Shown here piece after piece: positions 5,870 to 10,275 of a stretch of DNA of 10,275 nucleotides; the first letter of the stretch is position 1; every line of letters starts with the position of its first letter. This DNA comes from CAZADS01 sp964483985 (lineage in GTDB: Bacteria > Pseudomonadota > Alphaproteobacteria > Thalassobaculales > Thalassobaculaceae): contig CAZADS010000049.1 in NCBI GenBank assembly GCA_964483985.1, forward strand, positions 1-10,275. The letters run 5' to 3'. The translations under genes were made by a program, and so were the position numbers. The notes under the pieces were generated by a model, which did no database searches, was not told where the DNA came from, and saw only the letters and a program-made list of their open reading frames with translations.

Positions 5870-6634
5870 ATGTCTTTGTTTAATTTAAACGACCGAGTAG
5901 CCATCGTGACGGGAGGTAATGGAGGTATCGGTCTTGGGATGGCCGAAGGAATGGCTGCAGCAGGGGCTTCTATCCTGATCGTCGGAAGAAATTCAGCTAA
6001 GAACGATTCGGCTATCGAAAAATTGAGAAGCACTGGATCCAAAGCAGAAGTTTTTCAAATTGACGTAACAGAAACCGATGCAGGGTTAAAAATAGTTAAT
6101 GCAGCATTAGATGCGTTTGGTCGACTGGACATCCTGGTAAATAATGCTGGAAACGGTATACGAAAGCGCCCGGAGGATCTAACTCTAGAGGATTTTCGAT
6201 GGGTGTTAGAAACGAATTTAACTAGTGCATTTATCTGTAGTCAAGCGGCCTATCCCTCTATGAAAAAAACTGGTGGTGGCAAAATTATAAACATTGGATC
6301 TATGTATTCGCTATTTGGCGCACCCTATGTAACTGCATATTCTGTGAGCAAAGGGGGTTTAGTTCAAATGACAAAATCCATGGCCACCGCTTGGGCCAGC
6401 GATAATATCCAGGTAAACGCTATTTTACCTGGCTGGATAGATACAGAATTAACCCAGCGTGCGAGACAAGAACTTGAAGGACTATATGAAAGGCAATTGG
6501 CCCGTATACCTCATGGCCGGTGGGGCACACCAGAAGATCACGCTGGCATCGCTATTTTCCTATCCAGTTCTGCGTCCGACTATATAACGGGAACATCAAT
6601 TCCCGTCGACGGTGGTTTTTCTATTTCGGGTTAA
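5870..6634 (+). CDS. short-chain dehydrogenase/reductase (classical SDR)
   Basis: This is a classical SDR of 254 residues, the usual length. It reversibly oxidises a hydroxyl to a ketone with NAD(P). The nucleotide-binding TGGNGGIG is at residues 14-21, the structural NNAG at 91-94, and the catalytic set is N116, S144, Y157 and K161, with YSVSK intact. Arginine at position 40 after the second beta strand suggests NADP(H), though that is only a tendency. The C-terminal IPVDGGFS is typical of the gluconate 5-dehydrogenase, KduD and 3-oxoacyl-ACP reductase-like branch. The start at 5870 is set by GAGGAG at 5857-5862; the open frame extends back to 5780, but that part lies over the promoter and has no SDR-like sequence. 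A second SDR gene follows after 105 bases, probably in the same transcript. Together with the ring-hydroxylating oxygenase that faces them, it could act as a diol or alcohol dehydrogenase; that role is inferred. Confidence 0.93.
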   Translation: MSLFNLNDRVAIVTGGNGGIGLGMAEGMAAAGASILIVGRNSAKNDSAIEKLRSTGSKAEVFQIDVTETDAGLKIVNAALDAFGRLDILVNNAGNGIRKRPEDLTLEDFRWVLETNLTSAFICSQAAYPSMKKTGGGKIINIGSMYSLFGAPYVTAYSVSKGGLVQMTKSMATAWASDNIQVNAILPGWIDTELTQRARQELEGLYERQLARIPHGRWGTPEDHAGIAIFLSSSASDYITGTSIPVDGGFSISG

Positions 6635-6648
6635 TCAATTCCTTGAAC

Positions 6649-6697
6649 GAACCTGTTGTGTCTATGGATTTGTTCTATATAGGTTCAATCTGACACA
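6649..6697 (+). other. pseudoknot-like interleaved complementarity between the SDR genes
   Basis: GAACCT (6649-6654) pairs with AGGTTC (6681-6686), and TGTGTC (6657-6662) pairs with GACACA (6692-6697). The order A-B-A'-B' is that of an H-type pseudoknot with two 6-bp stems. It lies between the two SDR genes, 42 bases before the second start. Six-base complements arise by chance fairly often in 50 bases, so support is weak. Confidence 0.2.
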
Positions 6698-6729
6698 CTA
6701 ATTCTCAGATATGAATATTGCAAAATAAT

Positions 6730-6733
6730 GGAG
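6730..6733 (+). promoter_or_regulatory. Shine-Dalgarno GGAG deciding the second SDR start
   Basis: GGAG lies 6 bases before the ATG at 6740. It overlaps the in-frame ATG at 6728-6730, which has no ribosome binding site of its own, so 6740 is the better start. Confidence 0.7.
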
Positions 6734-6739
6734 CTGCAG

Positions 6740-7498
6740 ATGAATGGACAAAATAAAATAGCAGTTATAACAGGAGCTGGATCCGGAGTAGGGAAAGCGT
6801 CGGCACTGGCTCTTGCAACCGAAGGATGGACCATCGTATTAGCCGGACGACGCTTTGAACCATTAAAGGAAGTATCTGACTTGATAGAGCAGAAAAGCGG
6901 AACCTCACTTCCCTTGGCAACAGACGTAAGCAATCCAACTTCGGTTAAGAACTTATTTCTCGAGACCAAAGAGACCTTTGGGCGTTTAGACCTACTATTT
7001 AATAATGCCGGAACCAACGCTCCTGGGGTATCCCTAGAAAAACTTACTTACGAACAATGGACTAGCGTCGTAAATATAAATTTGACCGGAATTTTCCTTT
7101 GTACCCAAGAAGCCTTTAAAATTATGAAAACGCAAAACCCGATGGGAGGTAGGATTATCAACAATGGATCAATTTCAGCTCATGTCCCGAGACCAGGTTC
7201 AGCTGCTTACACGGCCACTAAACATGGCGTTACTGGCTTAACTAGGTCAACTTCATTGGATGGAAGGAAATACGATATCGCCTGCGGCCAGATAGATATC
7301 GGAAACGCATCAACCCCAATGACTCAACGGATGACTAAAGGAGTTCCGCAAGCAGACGGTGCGACAAAAATTGAAGATGTTATGGATATTGAAAACGTTG
7401 CAAAAACTGTCGCATACATGGCCGGCCTACCTCCTGAAGCTAACGCCCAGTTTGTTACAGTAATGGCAACTAAAATGCCATATATTGGACGGGGTTAA
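6740..7498 (+). CDS. short-chain dehydrogenase/reductase (second SDR)
   Basis: This is a second classical SDR, 252 residues. TGAGSGVG (residues 11-18) binds the cofactor, NNAG is at 88-91, and N114, S144, Y157 and K161 form the catalytic set (YTATK). Two arginines (37-38) after the second beta strand suggest NADP(H). The C-terminal part (SLDGRKYDIACGQIDIGNA, then MATKMPYIGRG) differs from the first SDR. It resembles a subfamily often annotated only as SDR family oxidoreductase and lacks the usual VDGG end. The two genes are therefore not a recent duplication and probably have different substrates. A preferred ATG at 6740 follows GGAG by 6 bases. Its stop codon is one base from the stop codon of the oxygenase beta subunit on the other strand, leaving no room for a separate terminator. 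Confidence 0.93.
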   Translation: MNGQNKIAVITGAGSGVGKASALALATEGWTIVLAGRRFEPLKEVSDLIEQKSGTSLPLATDVSNPTSVKNLFLETKETFGRLDLLFNNAGTNAPGVSLEKLTYEQWTSVVNINLTGIFLCTQEAFKIMKTQNPMGGRIINNGSISAHVPRPGSAAYTATKHGVTGLTRSTSLDGRKYDIACGQIDIGNASTPMTQRMTKGVPQADGATKIEDVMDIENVAKTVAYMAGLPPEANAQFVTVMATKMPYIGRG

Positions 7499-7499
7499 T

Positions 7500-7979
7500 T
7501 TAAAGTGGAATCACCAACAGAATGTCAATCCGGCGGGATTCTAGAATAACTCTCCGGGAATAGAACTTTAGGTCGTCCGTAGTAAAAATGATTTCATCAA
7601 CATATTTGCCTACGGCAAATATGTCTGATGTCCCATCCTGTTTAGTACGGACAACAGAAAAGTTTGTACGAACTGCAAGCAGATTACCTGTAATGTTTTC
7701 GAAACTAGATACACCCAATAAATGACAATAAGTATGAGGTTCAAAAATATTCGCCGTTCGAAGTGCCCGAATCCGATCCTCTAACATACCTCTACCTTCA
7801 CAATACATTATTCCGATAGGTAATCCCGATTCTTCATTTTCTCGCGTTGTAATCTGATAAACAGCATCATCTAAAAAAAAATTTGGCCAGTTTTCAAGAT
7901 TATCATCGTCTATGGTATGACTATAATCGGCCAGGAATTCAGCAACCCTAATACGCAATTTATGGTCAATTTCAGGCAT
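7500..7979 (-). CDS. ring-hydroxylating oxygenase beta subunit
   Basis: This is the small (beta) subunit of a Rieske non-heme iron oxygenase, a SnoaL/NTF2-like cone fold that supports the alpha subunit hexamer and has no metal of its own. At 159 residues it is within the family range. Typical segments are VAEFLADYSHTIDDDNLENW near residue 10, FFLDDAVYQI, the GIMYCEGRGMLEDRIRALR block in mid-protein, RTNFSVVRT near 108, and the C-terminal YSRRVILESRRIDILLVIPL, which is characteristic of the family. ATG at 7979 is chosen: it lies 2 bases after the alpha stop codon (TAA at 7982-7984), so translation is probably coupled. An earlier TTG at 8018 would overlap the alpha gene and adds no family-like sequence. 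Alpha and beta thus form one operon with the upstream amidohydrolase. Confidence 0.92.
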   Translation of the reverse strand: MPEIDHKLRIRVAEFLADYSHTIDDDNLENWPNFFLDDAVYQITTRENEESGLPIGIMYCEGRGMLEDRIRALRTANIFEPHTYCHLLGVSSFENITGNLLAVRTNFSVVRTKQDGTSDIFAVGKYVDEIIFTTDDLKFYSRRVILESRRIDILLVIPL

Positions 7980-7981
7980 TT

Positions 7982-9280
7982 TTAGGCAAAATTCATAATT
8001 TCTCGATAACCCTTCCAAAATCCACGAATAGCAACCTCTGTTGCTCGGGATGCTTCGCTAGATTCTACCGTTTTTCCTCCCATCTCCATAAAAGCAGCTG
8101 CTGAATGTTCCGAACCGCGTGTACCTCTTTGAACGAATTCGTTAATGCAACCATCCTCTAAACTGACGAGGCCCGATGCTCCTGTTAAGTTAGATTGCAT
8201 GATTCGCATGCGCTGCTCTGTTTGATCGTCATCCTCGTAACCTAAATACATCCAGAATAACTCCGTTTTATCTATTCCCCGAGGGGTAAACCAGCGAACT
8301 GCAAGAGAATTTAACGTAAACTGTATTGCCAATGTCGGGAAAAGAGCCTGAATAGAATGCGTTATTCCATCATCAAATTCATCCCAAGCATCTAACAATT
8401 CTGGTCCTGCCAACCTAGAGTCGAATGCATCGGAATGCACTTCTGCACTTTGATATTCCGCGTCGGCATCCAATGTATTGCGCTTCGCGTAGGAGATATG
8501 GTGCCATGGTTTTTCTGCATCAGTAATCTTTATTCCACCATCCATGTCCAAACGGTTTATTTTAAATGTAGTATAAAAAGTGTGAAGAAGGGTAGCGTGA
8601 TAAGAATCACGTACATTCTCAGCATAAAGTTTCCAGTTATTATGAATTAGTTGGCTGTGACATCCTAGCAGCTTCACTGGCCGCGTGAAGTTCCGCCGAA
8701 GCATCTTACACATCCCCTCTCCATAGAACACTTCGACATTTGGAGTCTCCTCTGAAAATGTGCCAAATACCATCCCACAGAAAACTTCTGTTCGAACTCT
8801 TTGCAATCGGTGGTCTTTGATATTGAAATCAGGAGGCATTCCACCTTTTCCTCGCAAACCATCCCGAAATGCCAATCCGATAAGTTTACCCGTCAAATCG
8901 TATGTCCAGGAGTGATAAACACAGGATAAAGCTTTGGCATTACCTCGTTGTTTATGACAAACTAATGCCCCCTTATGGGCGCACCGATTGACCATACCGT
9001 TAATAGAACCATCCCTTCCCTTAGTCACAATTATTGAAGTATCCCCTATAAAACTGGTTCGATAATCTCCAAAATCTTTCAACTCCAATTCGAGGCATAG
9101 AAAATGCCAAACGGGGCCTCTAAAGATACGTTCTTGTTCTAACTTGTAAATTTCTGGATCTGAGAACAACCAAAATGGGACACGGGTCACTCCTTCTGGC
9201 GGCCAAACTAAATTCGTTGTTGAGTCCTTTTGATCTAAGTCTTTAGCTGCCAATATTAATTTAGACCTTTTGTCCAACAT
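7982..9280 (-). CDS. Rieske ring-hydroxylating oxygenase alpha subunit
   Basis: This is the catalytic subunit of a two-component-oxygenase-type aromatic ring hydroxylase, 432 residues. The Rieske [2Fe-2S] ligands are C100, H102, C120 and H123 (CAH, 17 residues, then CVYH). The mononuclear iron site is H228, H233 and D376, with the bridging D225 in DSYHATLLH. All key residues are present. RVPFWLFSDPEIY near 33, GLRGKGGMPPDF near 141 and HNNWKLYAENV near 213 recall the anthranilate dioxygenase AndAc and salicylate 5-hydroxylase group, which act on aromatic carboxylates; that is from memory, not a search. ATG at 9280 follows GAGGTG (complement of 9290-9295) by 9 bases. The open frame reaches 9370 but would overlap the amidohydrolase gene. 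The ferredoxin and reductase needed for electrons are not in the window. Confidence 0.95.
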   Translation of the reverse strand: MLDKRSKLILAAKDLDQKDSTTNLVWPPEGVTRVPFWLFSDPEIYKLEQERIFRGPVWHFLCLELELKDFGDYRTSFIGDTSIIVTKGRDGSINGMVNRCAHKGALVCHKQRGNAKALSCVYHSWTYDLTGKLIGLAFRDGLRGKGGMPPDFNIKDHRLQRVRTEVFCGMVFGTFSEETPNVEVFYGEGMCKMLRRNFTRPVKLLGCHSQLIHNNWKLYAENVRDSYHATLLHTFYTTFKINRLDMDGGIKITDAEKPWHHISYAKRNTLDADAEYQSAEVHSDAFDSRLAGPELLDAWDEFDDGITHSIQALFPTLAIQFTLNSLAVRWFTPRGIDKTELFWMYLGYEDDDQTEQRMRIMQSNLTGASGLVSLEDGCINEFVQRGTRGSEHSAAAFMEMGGKTVESSEASRATEVAIRGFWKGYREIMNFA

Positions 9281-9320
9281 TCCAAATTTCACCTCATCAA
9301 TTTTCGAAACGAGTTGCCAT

Positions 9321-10275
9321 TTACTTTGCTGCCCGACGGGTTGGATCCAAATTAAATAAACGAGCTGCATTTAAGCCTAAAATATTGCGTTTTGTCTGTT
9401 CATTAAGAAATGGCAGATCGTAAATGACGCTTGGAGTGTCAAAGTCAAAATGAGGCCAGTCGGAAGCATACAATAGCTGGCTTTCTGCATTAATCATATC
9501 AAAGGTGCATTCTAGAGCTTTGAGATTACTTTTTTCCATAGGCTGGCAGGTATAGAAACAGTTTTCCGACATATATTCGCTCGGCATGCGTTTGAGTAAT
9601 GGCGCCTCTGACTGCCGCATGAGGTACTGATCATCTAGTCGCTGCATCAAAAACGGAATCCACGAAAGGCCACTTTCCACCCACATTGATTTTAGCTTAG
9701 GAAAACGTTCCGGAATGCCATTAAGTATCCAATTGGTCATGTGAACGATATTGCACCAAGTAAACCCGAGAGCGTGCATACCAAGAAAAGTATTGCATGT
9801 CGCCAGCGACGGGTCTTGCCAATGATAACCAGCATGAAAAGCTATTGGTTTTCCTGTTTCTTCGATTGCTCGATAGAGCTTCATATATTCATTGGCGTGG
9901 ACAGGTTTGTAGCGAGTAGAAGTCACACAAAATCCTATTACTCCAGGAACATTGGCAAATTCCTCGACAACTTTTAGAGCGGCGTCCGGGGTATTAAATG
10001 GCAGGACCACTAAAGTAACGATTCCCGGATCGGCCGGCAATATACGCTCTGTTAACCATTTATTATAGGCCCGCGAAAGAAACACTTCCATTTCCGTTTG
10101 AGGATGCATTCCCAGAAATAACATAGGTGTCGGGAATAAAACCATATAGTCAATACAAAGGCCATGCATCGCCCGGCGAGTAAGAATAACATCACGGTGT
10201 ACATCTGTTTCACCTACGGTTTCCCTTTGGCTTGATTGATGCGGAATCCGTCCTCCTACATCCTGGTATCTTAAA
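9321..10275 (-). CDS. amidohydrolase-2 family (ACMSD-like) metal-dependent hydrolase/decarboxylase, 5' end beyond the window
   Basis: The visible 317 residues belong to the amidohydrolase-2 family, TIM-barrel enzymes that include ACMSD and aromatic acid decarboxylases as well as hydrolases. Recognisable pieces are the upstream GETDVHRDVILTRRA (before the ATG at 10169), VLFPTPMLFLGMHP, VLPFNTPDAAL, the metal-ligand histidine in FHAGYHW (near residue 147 of the visible part), FPKLKSMWVESGLSWIP, and the aspartate in YASDWPHFDFDTP (near 272). The N-terminal HxH metal motif is not visible and should lie outside the window. The frame has no stop between 10169 and 10275 and that stretch is family-like, so 10169 is not the true start. 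The gene is 40 bases upstream of the oxygenase alpha gene in the same orientation. In this setting, decarboxylation or ring-product hydrolysis is plausible but inferred. Confidence 0.92.
   Translation of the reverse strand, partial: LRYQDVGGRIPHQSSQRETVGETDVHRDVILTRRAMHGLCIDYMVLFPTPMLFLGMHPQTEMEVFLSRAYNKWLTERILPADPGIVTLVVLPFNTPDAALKVVEEFANVPGVIGFCVTSTRYKPVHANEYMKLYRAIEETGKPIAFHAGYHWQDPSLATCNTFLGMHALGFTWCNIVHMTNWILNGIPERFPKLKSMWVESGLSWIPFLMQRLDDQYLMRQSEAPLLKRMPSEYMSENCFYTCQPMEKSNLKALECTFDMINAESQLLYASDWPHFDFDTPSVIYDLPFLNEQTKRNILGLNAARLFNLDPTRRAAK

Noticed and set aside
7980..8018. TTG start at 8018 for the oxygenase beta subunit
   Set aside because: It overlaps the alpha gene and adds no family sequence; the ATG at 7979, two bases after the alpha stop, is a better fit.
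8435..8862. Open frames at 8435-8650 (plus) and 8674-8862 (minus)
   Set aside because: Both are shadows within the oxygenase alpha gene, whose catalytic residues span this region.
9281..9370. ATG at 9370 as the alpha subunit start
   Set aside because: It would overlap the amidohydrolase end by about 50 bases, while the ATG at 9280 has GAGGTG 9 bases upstream.
9741..9977. Plus-strand open frame of 78 codons
   Set aside because: It is antisense to the conserved core of the amidohydrolase.
1..10275. CRISPR arrays, tRNA or rRNA genes, insertion sequences, phage integration sites
   Set aside because: I saw no regularly spaced repeats, cloverleaf-like segments, transposase or integrase motifs, or terminal inverted repeats on either strand.

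Overview
The window looks like accessory catabolic DNA from an AT-rich Gram-negative bacterium, most likely an alphaproteobacterium. A marine or free-living Rhodospirillales-like lineage is my best guess. That rests on remembered resemblance of the degradative enzymes and of one small hypothetical protein (2284-2655), not on any marker gene. There is no rRNA, tRNA, CRISPR array or recognisable insertion sequence. No stretch longer than about 250 bases lacks a gene. The largest gaps are 2070-2283, 3316-3556, 5003-5175 and 5642-5869.

Left part (1-2069). The C-terminal part of an N,N-dimethylformamidase large-subunit-like gene enters from the left edge. Its reading frame carries two consecutive TAA codons (36-41) inside a conserved stretch, so it looks like a recently broken gene. 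It converges on an intact NtaA/SnaA-type flavin-dependent monooxygenase gene on the minus strand.

Middle part (2070-5641). This holds poorly characterised genes: a small forward gene behind an extended -10 promoter, three minus-strand genes (a protein with a repeated G-x-x-x-x-P-x-E-P-T-x-x-M motif, a 118-residue protein, and a FemAB/GNAT-fold acyltransferase), a putative 68-residue membrane protein, and a doubtful 83-residue frame.

Right part (5642-10275). Two short-chain dehydrogenases on the plus strand run into a minus-strand operon of an amidohydrolase-2 (ACMSD-like) gene, a Rieske ring-hydroxylating oxygenase alpha subunit and its beta subunit. The facing stop codons are one base apart. 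The amidohydrolase gene is cut by the right edge: its frame stays open to the last base. Oxygenase, dehydrogenases and amidohydrolase/decarboxylase together suggest a route that dihydroxylates a ring, oxidises the diol or alcohol and removes a carboxylate. The substrate cannot be read from the sequence. No ferredoxin or reductase for the oxygenase is present here.

Overall this is a degradative island of known enzyme families in an arrangement I cannot assign to a named pathway. I see no clear new defence, mobile or RNA system. The most notable observations are the tandem-stop dimethylformamidase, the oxygenase/amidohydrolase/SDR cluster, and a pair of identical-class palindromes around 5101-5169.
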